A stretch of DNA of 62,490 bases. Origin: an uncultured Eubacteriales bacterium. GTDB lineage: Bacteria > Bacillota > Clostridia > Oscillospirales > CAG-272. The position numbers were made by a program, and so were the translations under genes. Location: contig URAP01000009.1 of assembly GCA_900545935.1 (NCBI GenBank), forward strand, positions 1 to 62,490, read 5' to 3'. Each line of letters begins with the position of its first letter. Within the stretch, counting starts at the first letter, position 1. Below the pieces are notes generated by a model that ran no database searches, was not told where the DNA came from, and saw only the letters and a list, made by a program, of their open reading frames with translations. Of this stretch, positions 34,878-43,455 are shown piece by piece.

Positions 34878-36217
34878 GTCCTTTTCTTTTTCCTTTCGCC
34901 CTTTTTGTCGGCGGGCTTAAAATACTGATACAGCCCGCAGCGAAGCATTCCGTTATACAGTCGGCGCACCTTATCGGCACGCGCGCCGAAATACCGCTCA
35001 AACTCCTCGTCCGAGGTAAGTATATACTTCTGCCATCTGCCGAGCTCGCTCCAGCTCCTGCCGATATCTCGGTAGAGCCGATGTATCTGCTCGGGAGTGC
35101 CCATACGTTCGCCGTAAGGGGGATTGCAGACGATCGTACCGCGTCTGCCGCCGGTAGTAACCTCACGCGCATCGAGACGGAAGAGCTTTACGCGGTCGCT
35201 GACTCCCGCAAGACGCGCATTCTCTGCGGCAACGCCGAGTATGTCGGGGTCGATATCCGAGCCGAACGTCTCAAAAGCGGAATCTCTGCGTTCGGCGTCG
35301 GCTGCCTCCTCACGCGCGTCACGCCACAGCTGCGGCGGAAACATCGGAAACTCCTCCGAGCAAAAGCTGCGCGAGCAGCCGGGTGCGCGACGGGTCATTA
35401 TCATAGCCGCCTCTATCGGAATGGTAGCCGAGCCGCAAAACGGATCCCACAGCAGCACCTTCTCGCGCGGGCGCGAAATAAGCGCAAGCGCAGCGGCAAG
35501 CGTTTCGCGCAGCGGAGCATCCCCTGCCTCGGCACGGTAGCCGCGCTTATGCAGTGCGGTACCCGACAGATCTATCATCAGAGTCGCCTCGTCCTTGAAT
35601 ATGAAGAACTCGACCTGATACTTGACTCCCGTCTCGGGCAGCATACGCAGTCCGTAAATGCCTCCGAGACGATCCGCAAGCGCCTTTTTGACTATACTCT
35701 GACAGTCTGGAATGCTGTACAGTTGAGAACGGACGGCATGTCCCTTGACCGGGAATGCATCCTCCCTGCCGATAAAGCGCTCCCACGGCAGCGCCTTTGT
35801 TCCCTCAAAGAGAGCGTCAAAGGTAGGCGCGGTAAAGCTGCCGAGACTGGCATACAGCCGCTCGGCGGTACGGAGCCACATATTGCAGCGTGCGGCGGCA
35901 TCCGCTCCGGCACGAAATCCCACTCTGCCGTCCATTGTAAATGTACGCTCGTATCCGAGCGCGTCTATCTCCTCGCCCACGAGCCGCTCGAGCCCGAATA
36001 GACAGGTGGCTACATAGTCGAGGCAGTCGCCGTCGCTCTCGGGCATGCTGCCGCGCGGAGGCAGTATCTCTGCCGCGCGTGTACGATGCGCCGTGTCGAT
36101 ATCGGCGGAATGCTCCGCGCGTACGGGATTTTCCGTCACTGCACCGTGCTCCGACCGTCCTGCCGACTCCGCGTCGGAATACATCTGCGCACTCGCTGTT
36201 CTTTCGTTTTTTCTCAT
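34874..36217 (-). CDS. THUMP-domain class I rRNA methyltransferase (RlmL/YpsC type)
   Basis: This is a SAM-dependent RNA methyltransferase of the RlmL/YpsC group, expected to make N2-methylguanosine in 23S rRNA. In order there are a ferredoxin-like and THUMP RNA-binding region (YVATCLFGLERLVGEEI onwards), then a Rossmann methyltransferase with LLWDPFCGSATIPIEAA, a SAM-site FGSDID and the catalytic NPPYGERMG. The start is set at 36217 (ATG with GGAGA 5 bases upstream). A terminator and poor coding character lie further upstream. Even so, about 65 N-terminal residues precede the conserved part and look disordered; an ATG at about 36046 is an alternative start but lacks a ribosome binding site. 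It overlaps azlC by 4 bases. Confidence 0.88.
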   Translation of the reverse strand: MRKNERTASAQMYSDAESAGRSEHGAVTENPVRAEHSADIDTAHRTRAAEILPPRGSMPESDGDCLDYVATCLFGLERLVGEEIDALGYERTFTMDGRVGFRAGADAAARCNMWLRTAERLYASLGSFTAPTFDALFEGTKALPWERFIGREDAFPVKGHAVRSQLYSIPDCQSIVKKALADRLGGIYGLRMLPETGVKYQVEFFIFKDEATLMIDLSGTALHKRGYRAEAGDAPLRETLAAALALISRPREKVLLWDPFCGSATIPIEAAMIMTRRAPGCSRSFCSEEFPMFPPQLWRDAREEAADAERRDSAFETFGSDIDPDILGVAAENARLAGVSDRVKLFRLDAREVTTGGRRGTIVCNPPYGERMGTPEQIHRLYRDIGRSWSELGRWQKYILTSDEEFERYFGARADKVRRLYNGMLRCGLYQYFKPADKKGERKKKRT

Positions 36218-36290
36218 CTGATTCTCCGTAAAAGGGCAGCACTTCTCCGCCCTGCTCTCACAGCCCTGCGGGTCTGCGATTAACCTATAA

Positions 36291-36333
36291 AAAACAAGTA
36301 AAGCCGCCCGCCGCCACATGGGCAGCGGGCAGC
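36291..36333 (-). terminator. Terminator of the HPr-like gene
   Basis: A 13-bp GC-rich stem with G-U pairs (36303-36315 with 36321-36333) is followed on the minus strand by TTTACTTGTTTTTT. It separates the HPr-like gene from the methyltransferase operon and supports the methyltransferase start at 36217. Confidence 0.75.
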
Positions 36334-36429
36334 AGATGTCAGGCAAGCGATACCGAGCTCACTCCGCACACACCGACCGATCCGGCACAGCGCGGCTCGG
36401 AGAGCCCGACGACATGCAGCAGCGCCGGA

Positions 36430-36657
36430 TCACTCCTGCGCGACAAAGGGAGCAATAAGGTGATAGATATCCTTGTCGGATTCACACCATACCTCGCCCC
36501 ACTCCATAGAATATATGGCACCGAGCATGGATTTTGCACTTACGACGAAGGCTCTGTCCTTATCGGTAAGATATACATTACCGTCATAGCCTGCCATGAT
36601 CTTAACGAAATCGTTAATATCGGTCATAGTATCGAGGTTGATTTTTACTCTCATCAT
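36430..36657 (-). CDS. HPr-family protein lacking the phosphorylatable histidine
   Basis: This is a 75-residue protein with the HPr fold pattern: an N-terminal beta strand VKINLDT, a helix, then VVSAKSMLGAIYSME, which matches the regulatory-serine region of HPr (KSIMG). The active-site GLHARP stretch with histidine 15 is absent, so it cannot pass phosphate in the PTS. Such HPr-like proteins are widespread in Clostridia and their role is unknown; a Crh-like regulatory role is inference. Two consecutive ATGs follow GGAGGG; the second is at the better distance. It is a monocistronic gene with its own terminator. Confidence 0.75.
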   Translation of the reverse strand: MMRVKINLDTMTDINDFVKIMAGYDGNVYLTDKDRAFVVSAKSMLGAIYSMEWGEVWCESDKDIYHLIAPFVAQE

Positions 36658-36724
36658 TAAGCCCTCCGCATGATTTATCTTCGTGCAGAATCATTGTAGC
36701 ACAACGAAGTGGGTTTGTCAACAA

Positions 36725-37336
36725 TCAGTCGACGATTTTCGTGCTTTCGCCGTCGGCATTTTCAGCACCGCTCTCCGGTACGGTAAGCTCTTCAAGGCGC
36801 GCCTTTATCGCCTTCATGTCTATAAGCATATCTTCCTTTTTTCTCGGATCGCGCAGCAGCAGCGACGGATGGTAGACTGCGGTTATCCACACGCCCGCCT
36901 TCTGTATCCACTGCCCGTGCTCGCGGGTGATGCGGTAATCGGGACGGATAAGACGCATGGCGGATATTCTGCCGAGGCAGACGATGATCTTAGGTCTTAT
37001 GAGCTTTACCTGCGCGCGCAGGTAGCCTATGCACAGATCCTGCTCTCCCGGCAGCGGATCGCGGTTGCGCGGCGGGCGGCATTTGAGCATATTTGCTATG
37101 TAAACCTCCTCTCGCGGTATATCCACCGCATAGAGAAATTTGTCGAAAAGCTGTCCCGCCCTGCCCACAAACGGCACACCGGTCAGATCCTCGTTTTCGC
37201 CCGGCGCTTCACCGATAAACATAAGGTCGGCATTTCTGTTGCCCGTTCCGAAAACACAGTTGGTTCTTGTCTCGCTGAGCGGACATTTTGTGCAGCTGCG
37301 GCATTCCGCCTCGAGCGTCTCCCATGTCAATTCCAT
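36725..37336 (-). CDS. Family 4 uracil-DNA glycosylase (iron-sulfur type)
   Basis: This enzyme removes uracil from DNA at the start of base excision repair. Family 4 features are visible: iron-sulfur ligands in CRSCTKC near residues 12-18 and further cysteines in LKCRPP and DLCIGY, motif 1 GEAPGENED (residues about 42-50) and motif 2 HPSLLLR near residue 155. At 203 residues it is normal length. The start has AGGAGA about 10 bases upstream. In many clostridia this is the main or only uracil-DNA glycosylase. Its neighbours, HPr-like and mecA, suggest no functional link. Confidence 0.92.
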   Translation of the reverse strand: MELTWETLEAECRSCTKCPLSETRTNCVFGTGNRNADLMFIGEAPGENEDLTGVPFVGRAGQLFDKFLYAVDIPREEVYIANMLKCRPPRNRDPLPGEQDLCIGYLRAQVKLIRPKIIVCLGRISAMRLIRPDYRITREHGQWIQKAGVWITAVYHPSLLLRDPRKKEDMLIDMKAIKARLEELTVPESGAENADGESTKIVD

Positions 37337-37425
37337 TTAAGCATCTCCTGTTTTTCTGTTTCCTATGTATTTTATTGTTTTCTGTTTTTTCAAGGTATAC
37401 GCCAATCCTGCCGCGTAAACGAAAA

Positions 37426-37480
37426 GCTGTGCTTGCCGCCGCGCGTAAACCATGCTCCACCGGCAAGCGCGTGGCACAGC
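37426..37480 (-). terminator. Possible terminator after mecA
   Basis: The nested stems GCTGTGC/GCACAGC (37426-37432 with 37474-37480) and TTGCCG/CGGCAA (37433-37438 with 37461-37466) end on the minus strand in TTTTCGTTT. The loop is long, so efficiency is uncertain. Confidence 0.5.
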
Positions 37481-37485
37481 CGCTG

Positions 37486-37995
37486 TCAGGCAAGCGCGCC
37501 GAGCCGCTCGACCGCATGACTGCATATCTCGCTGCAATGCTCTGCCAGATAGCCGTCGCAGGTATAAAACACCTCGCCGAATTCGGTCATGATATCGCCG
37601 CCGCAGCCGTACGGCATCACGAGCAGATAGCTGCCGTCGTCGGTTCTGTATGCTCTTCCGTCCGACGCTCCCGCGCATAATGCAAGCGCACGGCAGAGCC
37701 GAAGCAGCAGCTGCATATCACGGACACGACAGGCTCTGAGGCGCTCTCCGGCATGAAGCCGCGTAACAAACATCTCGCAGCCTCCGCCGGACGATTCAAA
37801 AACCTGAACCATTATCCTGCCGCCGGAATCGTCAAAGCCGGTCTTTCGCCGCGCCTCGCGCAGTATCTCACGAATTACGTGCGGCGCCCTCTCCGGCGCG
37901 CAATCTATACACCCTCCGGCGATATTATATAACAGCATATCCTCGGCGGACAGCTCGATTTTCAGTCCGTCGTCGCCTATGCGCGTAAGTTCCAT
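37486..37995 (-). CDS. mecA: Adaptor protein MecA/NegB-type
   Basis: This is a small adaptor that in Bacillus delivers proteins such as ComK to the ClpC-ClpP protease. The N-terminal MELTRIGDDGLKIELSAEDM pattern, the GRIMVQVFES and GGCEMFVTRL stretches, and the later DGSYLLVMPY/EFGEVF region match the MecA family. At 169 residues it is shorter than B. subtilis MecA (about 220), mainly by loss of the acidic linker between its two domains. The start agrees with the family and a likely promoter lies about 60 bases upstream. A ComF homologue is also in the window, but a competence role here is only inference. Confidence 0.78.
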   Translation of the reverse strand: MELTRIGDDGLKIELSAEDMLLYNIAGGCIDCAPERAPHVIREILREARRKTGFDDSGGRIMVQVFESSGGGCEMFVTRLHAGERLRACRVRDMQLLLRLCRALALCAGASDGRAYRTDDGSYLLVMPYGCGGDIMTEFGEVFYTCDGYLAEHCSEICSHAVERLGALA

Positions 37996-38048
37996 ATTCC
38001 TCAGCCGAGCCTTTCCCGCACAGCAGCGCCGCGCGATGGTTTACTACC

Positions 38049-38077
38049 ATTATACTCAGACCGAGCGGACTTTGCCA
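38049..38077 (-). promoter_or_regulatory. Candidate sigma-A promoter of mecA
   Basis: On the minus strand, a perfect -10 TATAAT (38049-38054) lies 17 bp from a weak -35 TGGCAA (38072-38077). Confidence 0.5.
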
Positions 38078-38201
38078 CCCTAAAATACTGGAAGCGCAGC
38101 CGCGTAATGCCGCCATACCGAAACGTAGGAGCGCAGCAATACATTGGCAGCCGCCGCGATAGAAAGCCGACTTGATATGGATAGCCGATGCATCCGCTCG
38201 G

Positions 38202-39590
38202 CTATTCGGACATGACCGCCTCCGACAAACAGCTGCGCACGCCGTAATCATCCGCACACAGAGCGCCGTAGCCGTAGTGAGCACAGCCGATGCAGCCCGG
38301 AATATCGCGGGCAAGCAGCTCCTGCTCCGCGATCTCGCCGCCGTCCTCCCACTGCGCTGCCTTATAGTCCGCGAGCGAAAAAATGAGCGGGATCCCGCTG
38401 CCGCCGAGCGCATCGCTCCACCACTGCATAAGCGTCATTGCAGGCGCTGCGGGATCGTCGCGGCGAAAATATATCTGAGGGGAGAGGAAATCCACCGTGC
38501 GTGACCGCACCCATTCGAGCGCATCGGCATATATCCCGTCGTAGGCGGAAAAGCCCCGAGTATCGCTGCCGCGCGGGTCAAGCGAGAAATTTCTCCATAT
38601 GCCGAACGGCGAAACTCCGAATACGCAGGATGGAGCCTCTGCGTCACGGGCACCGTGCACCGCCTCCGAGCAGAGACGTATCAGCTCGGAGATATTTGCA
38701 CGGCGAAAGTCACCCGGCTCGGCACCGCCGCCGTAAAGTGCATAGCTCTCGCTGTCGTCCCATCCGTCGGCAGCGGAGGGATAGGGATAAAAATAATCGT
38801 CGAATAACACGCCGTCAACCGGATAATCGCGTGCTATCTCGGCAACACCTTCGGCAACAAGCTCGCGCACCTCAGGATATCCCGGGTCGAGCCAGAGCCT
38901 GCCGCCGGGAAATGCACAATACTCCGGATGCTGCGAGGCGGGACTTGAGGCAGACAGCGAAGCAAGCGCCTGCTCGCGCGTCTGAAAGGCTTTCAGCGTC
39001 ACGCGCAGCGGATTCACCCATGCAACGACCGAAATACCGCGTCTGTGCGCTGCAGCACACAGTTCCGCAAGCGGGTCAAAGCCGTACGGAAGCTCTCCGC
39101 CGAGCACTGAGCTGACCGGAAATATTTCCGATCGATACAGCGCGTCCGCAGCCGGTCTGACCTGAAAAAATATCGCGCTCATACCCATATCCGAGGCATT
39201 TTTTACGATACGGTTTATTTCAGCGCGCAGCTCGGCAATGCAGCCGCCGTCGCCAGACGGATAGTCGATGGCATACGCGCTCGCGATCCACAGCGCGCGT
39301 ACCGTACCGCCGAGAAGCGGAACGCCGTCATCGGTTCGTGTCCCCATCGGCAGCGCAGCGCAAGCCTTGGTCGGCACTGCGGTGCTGTCTGCATCGCGCT
39401 CTCCCGACACCGAAGATACAGCCGATGCCGTATCACCGTCCGATGCGATGTAGCCGTCCGACTTAGTGCAGCCAGCCGCGCCGCGTCTGCCGATAAGTCC
39501 CGGAAGTACAGCGCCAAGCAACGCGACCGATATCATCAGCGCGAGCAGTCGGCGCTCTACACAGTTTCCGCCTCTGTCTCTGTGTATCAT
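38202..39590 (-). CDS. Exported GHL10/DUF187-family glycosyl-hydrolase-like protein
   Basis: This is a TIM-barrel protein of the glycosyl-hydrolase-like 10 group (YngK-type), thought to act at the cell surface on glycans or peptidoglycan. The N-terminus has a membrane-spanning signal (RLLALMISVALLGAVLPGLIG) followed by GAAGC, possibly a degenerate lipobox, and a serine/threonine-rich stretch. Family landmarks follow: VRALWIASAYAIDYPS, IFFQVRPAADALY, WVNPLRV, and DGVLFDDYFYPYP near residue 290. The length of about 462 residues is normal. The ATG at 39590 is preceded by AAAGGACGG; a TTG eight codons earlier would sit on that site. Catalytic activity has been shown for few members, so the substrate is unknown. 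Confidence 0.82.
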   Translation of the reverse strand: MIHRDRGGNCVERRLLALMISVALLGAVLPGLIGRRGAAGCTKSDGYIASDGDTASAVSSVSGERDADSTAVPTKACAALPMGTRTDDGVPLLGGTVRALWIASAYAIDYPSGDGGCIAELRAEINRIVKNASDMGMSAIFFQVRPAADALYRSEIFPVSSVLGGELPYGFDPLAELCAAAHRRGISVVAWVNPLRVTLKAFQTREQALASLSASSPASQHPEYCAFPGGRLWLDPGYPEVRELVAEGVAEIARDYPVDGVLFDDYFYPYPSAADGWDDSESYALYGGGAEPGDFRRANISELIRLCSEAVHGARDAEAPSCVFGVSPFGIWRNFSLDPRGSDTRGFSAYDGIYADALEWVRSRTVDFLSPQIYFRRDDPAAPAMTLMQWWSDALGGSGIPLIFSLADYKAAQWEDGGEIAEQELLARDIPGCIGCAHYGYGALCADDYGVRSCLSEAVMSE

Positions 39591-39639
39591 ATCAGAAAAC
39601 CGTCCTTTTTGCAACCCGATTTTTTCGTTTTCCCGAAAA

Positions 39640-40149
39640 TCAGTTCAAAATCAGGATAGAAAAGTTCAGCAGTGCCGCGAAGCAGAGCCATCCGAGATAT
39701 ATCCACAAGCATACACCGGCGGCATAAATAATACGTCCGAATATCCGCGCGGTGATAAAGGTAAGCACAATCATCAGCAATATGTCGATGAATGCGATAA
39801 GGAAAGCACCCGCGCCGAAAAAGAGCGGATACCACAGATAATTAAGCAGCAGTCCGAGCGTAAACAGGAACAACGAGCGGTACTTTTCGCTTTCCGGCGC
39901 ACGGCAGTTCTCGCCGAGTACTGCGCCGGCAGCGCCGCCTATGAGCAGATATATTACCGTCCATACTATGGGAAAGACAAATGCGGGCGGGGTAAATGCA
40001 GGCTTGTTTACGACCGAAAAAAGCGAACGGTCCCCGCCGAGCAGTGCGACAAGCACACCTACGGCAAGCACGAGCAGCGCGGATATCAGCGTCGGAGCGG
40101 GCTTGATGCAGCCGAGAGACGACACCGTTTTTTTTATTACACGACCCAT
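39640..40149 (-). CDS. tspO: TspO/MBR-family tryptophan-rich sensory membrane protein
   Basis: This is a five-helix membrane protein of the TspO (peripheral benzodiazepine receptor) family, which binds porphyrins and lipids and is tied to stress and tetrapyrrole handling. The signature NKPAFTPPAFVFPIVWTVIY is visible at about residues 45-64 (first helix loop), followed by NYLWYPLFF and a C-terminal helix. At 169 residues it matches the family. The start is the ATG at 40149, with GAGGT 7 bases upstream; in-frame codons before it do not look like protein. Cell function in Clostridia is unknown. Confidence 0.88.
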   Translation of the reverse strand: MGRVIKKTVSSLGCIKPAPTLISALLVLAVGVLVALLGGDRSLFSVVNKPAFTPPAFVFPIVWTVIYLLIGGAAGAVLGENCRAPESEKYRSLFLFTLGLLLNYLWYPLFFGAGAFLIAFIDILLMIVLTFITARIFGRIIYAAGVCLWIYLGWLCFAALLNFSILILN

Positions 40150-40275
40150 AATCATACCTCGAGCAATGTATTCCGGCACGAAAAAAGGACGAACCGGTCC
40201 ATAAAGTATATGTACCGTATCCGTCCTTATATTCACATTTTAATGCGGAGATCTCGCCGCAGCGACGAGTCGGGA

Positions 40276-43176
40276 TCAATCCTTATCCGACTTGCTGTCC
40301 TTATCCTTGTCTTTGTCCTTATCCTCATCCTTATCGGAATCCGAATCGCTCTTATCCGACGGCGAGTGCGCGGCACAACCGCGGTTGTACTGCGTCGTTC
40401 CGCCGGTCACACCGGAAAACTTTCCGTCAAGCGCATTCTGATAGAACGGCTCGTACGGGTCGGTCGCGGGCGACACGCCGCTCGGCAGCGAACGCCATGT
40501 ATACTGAGCGTCGGCAATATTGACCTGTACCGGGAAATTACGCGAGGTTATATTCAGCAGCGCCACCTGACCGGTGCTTCCGCAGCCGGAATTTGCAACG
40601 CCGTTGCCGGAGTCGTAGGGGACGAGAACATGCACATCGCAAGCATCGACAGGCATCGTTGCAAGCGTGAAATAACCGGTAGCGACTCGCGAGCCGCGCG
40701 GGTCTGCCTTGCAGTTATCGCCGTAGACCTTACCGGAATCCATGCAGTAGTTGCATTCGATAACTCCGGCGGCATCGGTAAACGATTTCAGTGCAACGCC
40801 GTTATCCTGATTGTCGCGCTCGACAAGATCCTGAACCTTGCTCATTACCTCGTCCCATATCTTTGCAGACGGAGGAACGGAAGCCGAAAACGCGCTCAGG
40901 CTCTGCGGCATTGCGTAGCCGAACCATACACCCGCAACATAGTAGGGAGTGTAGCCGACAAACCAGCGGTCGCGGTCGTCGGTGGTAGTACCCGTCTTGC
41001 CCGCAACATCAACGCGGTTCTTGAGCGTTACCGAGCTTGCGGTACCGCGGCGAACGACATTCTGCATCAGCTTTGTCATGATAGTTGCGGTCTGATCGCT
41101 TATGACCACCTCGCCGATGGTGTTAGTGTTATCAACGATGATATTGCCCTGCTTATCCTTTATCTGAAGGATGGTATGCGGCTCGGTATAGATACCGCCG
41201 TTCGGGAATATCTGATACGCCGCCACCATTTCGAGCAGTGTAACACCGTAGTTCATTCCTCCGAGTGCAAGCGCGGAGTAGTCCTTATCCGAGAGGACAG
41301 CGCCGCTCTTTGTCTCCCGCGACTCGATGAAGTTATCCATATGCAGCTTGTTCTTTACAAAGTCAAAGCTGCGGTCGAGCGAGAGCATATCAAGCACCTT
41401 GTATGCCACCGTATTGAGCGAGTGGGTAACTGCGTACTCGATGGTCGTGAGTCCGCGGAAGGTGTTTGAATAGTTCTGCGGATAGCCGTCGGGACGCGAC
41501 CATACGGTGCTGCCGTCCTCTCCGGTCTTCGCCTCTCCGAAGGTTGCGGGCGAATCGTCGACAACACTGCCGTAGTTTATGACTCCCGCCTCTATCGCGG
41601 GCGCATATACCGATATCGGCTTTATCGATGAACCGGGTGAGCGGGTAGTCTGAGTAGCATAGTTCTGAATAAGATTCTGCGTTTTCTTGCCTCTGCCGCC
41701 GGCAATGCCGACGACATCGCTCGTATACGGATCCATAATGACCATACTCGACTCGGGCTGAACTCCCGAATTGTTGACTCTCGGGAAGTTCTCGTCATTC
41801 TCGTAGAACTCCTCAAGAATATCTTGGATTTCGGGATCCATTGCGGTATATATCTGCAGTCCGCCGGTATAGAGGTAGGTCTGAGCGGCGGAGTAGGACA
41901 TATTCTTCTCCTCCCTCAGCACCTGAACAGCCTCGTCAAAGACCGCCTCGGTGTACCACGAGAAGATGGTCGAGCCGTTTGAAGTATTTGCACCGCTCTT
42001 GTTGTAGTTCAGCTCAAGGTCGGCATTGTAACACTCGTCAAACTCCTCCTGAGTGATGTCTCCGTAGGCGAGCATATTTTTGAGCATCTCCTGACGCTTG
42101 CCCTTGTTATTCTCCGGATTGGAAACAGGGTCATAGCGCGTAGGCGCCTGAGTAATGCCCGCAATTGCAACACACTCGAGCAGCGACAGCTGGCTGACGT
42201 CCTTTCCGAAGTAGACGTACGCCGCCGACTGAACGCCGTAGCAGCCGCGCGAGCAGTAAACAAGGTTCAGATACAGCTCCATTATTTCGGATTTGTCCTT
42301 GACCTTTTCGAGGTTCAGCGCTCGCATTATCTCCTGGACTTTTCGCTGTATGGTGACATCGTCATCCTGCGTCAGGTTCTTTACCACCTGCTGTGTAATG
42401 GTGGAGGCGCCGCCGAACTTGGATGAACCGAGAAAATAGTTGAAGGTAGCACGTATCGTTCGTATCCAGTCAACACCCGAATGCGTCCAGAAGCGGTGAT
42501 CCTCCGTATCCACATATGCGTCGATGAGATAGCGCGGGACATTCTCATACGAGACGATCATTCGGTTCTCGCGCGCATATAGGCGCTGATTCTCAAGCTC
42601 TACCGGCGTTCCGAGCCCGGAGGCACGGTCATCCCAATCCATATAATATATAGAAGTGCTCGTGTCCTGATCGCTCATGTACATATCAAAGCTGTCTATG
42701 CTGCCGTCAACATAGTTATTGACATAGTATAGGAACGCACAGCCCATTATTGTTCCGGCGACAACGCCGATGAGCAGTATCGTCAAAAGAATATTGGCGA
42801 GGTAGGCGAGCATCCTCAGGCATACCTTGCCCACGACCTTCATCGCGCCCGAGGTCTCTGCGCCCCAATCCGTGCGCTGCGGCGTCGGACGTCGCATTCC
42901 GGAACGTGCGGCTCCGCGTGCAGGCTGTCCCCGAGCGGGTCGCTGCGCGGGTAACCGAGGCTGTCCCGATGCAGGTCTGCCCTGAGGTCCCGCTGCTCTT
43001 CCGGGCTGTCCCGGTGCTCTGCCCTGAGGCTGAGCGGGGCGCGGAGGAACCCTTCTGTCTCTCTGAGCCTGAGCTCTTGCGTCGGACGAAGGCATAGGTT
43101 TGCCGACACGGCTGCCCTGCGGTACACCGCCGGCATTCTGACGGCTCTCCTGTCCGTTACGATCGTTCTCGCTCAC
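40276..43176 (-). CDS. Class A penicillin-binding protein (transglycosylase/transpeptidase)
   Basis: This is a bifunctional PBP1A-type enzyme that polymerises and cross-links peptidoglycan outside the membrane. Residues 1-100 are a cytoplasmic tail rich in P, R, Q and G; the membrane helix is at about 122-152. The GT51 domain follows with catalytic glutamate E225 in TEDHRF and GGASTITQQ. The transpeptidase domain has SPGSSIKP (active serine), SLN and KTGTT. A poorly conserved region of about 150 residues and then an aspartate/lysine-rich tail (DKDEDKDKDKD) close the protein. The start is GTG with AGGAGGTG 8 bases upstream. A TATAAT lies at 43205-43210 but its -35 is weak. The gene follows dnaE after a 280-bp gap with no gene. 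The 966-residue length reflects the extra tails. Confidence 0.93.
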   Translation of the reverse strand: MSENDRNGQESRQNAGGVPQGSRVGKPMPSSDARAQAQRDRRVPPRPAQPQGRAPGQPGRAAGPQGRPASGQPRLPAQRPARGQPARGAARSGMRRPTPQRTDWGAETSGAMKVVGKVCLRMLAYLANILLTILLIGVVAGTIMGCAFLYYVNNYVDGSIDSFDMYMSDQDTSTSIYYMDWDDRASGLGTPVELENQRLYARENRMIVSYENVPRYLIDAYVDTEDHRFWTHSGVDWIRTIRATFNYFLGSSKFGGASTITQQVVKNLTQDDDVTIQRKVQEIMRALNLEKVKDKSEIMELYLNLVYCSRGCYGVQSAAYVYFGKDVSQLSLLECVAIAGITQAPTRYDPVSNPENNKGKRQEMLKNMLAYGDITQEEFDECYNADLELNYNKSGANTSNGSTIFSWYTEAVFDEAVQVLREEKNMSYSAAQTYLYTGGLQIYTAMDPEIQDILEEFYENDENFPRVNNSGVQPESSMVIMDPYTSDVVGIAGGRGKKTQNLIQNYATQTTRSPGSSIKPISVYAPAIEAGVINYGSVVDDSPATFGEAKTGEDGSTVWSRPDGYPQNYSNTFRGLTTIEYAVTHSLNTVAYKVLDMLSLDRSFDFVKNKLHMDNFIESRETKSGAVLSDKDYSALALGGMNYGVTLLEMVAAYQIFPNGGIYTEPHTILQIKDKQGNIIVDNTNTIGEVVISDQTATIMTKLMQNVVRRGTASSVTLKNRVDVAGKTGTTTDDRDRWFVGYTPYYVAGVWFGYAMPQSLSAFSASVPPSAKIWDEVMSKVQDLVERDNQDNGVALKSFTDAAGVIECNYCMDSGKVYGDNCKADPRGSRVATGYFTLATMPVDACDVHVLVPYDSGNGVANSGCGSTGQVALLNITSRNFPVQVNIADAQYTWRSLPSGVSPATDPYEPFYQNALDGKFSGVTGGTTQYNRGCAAHSPSDKSDSDSDKDEDKDKDKDKDSKSDKD

Positions 43177-43455
43177 AAGCGTTCACCTCCTGATAGTTCT
43201 TTTCATTATAGTTTATCATTTTGAACAAAATGTGAATCCCTATCTAAATTTATCATAATTATTTTTACCGATGCGATTAAATATCGGCTCGGCACGCGCC
43301 TCGCGGCATATATCGGCAGCTGCGGTCTGCTCACACGCGGCAGCATGGGAAATAATTTCTTACCGCAGCGGTCGGCACGGCTGAGACGATCGAGGCAATT
43401 AAGTCCCGACACGGCGGTCGGTATATGATCCTCGGATATGCCGATAGAAAGGTCA

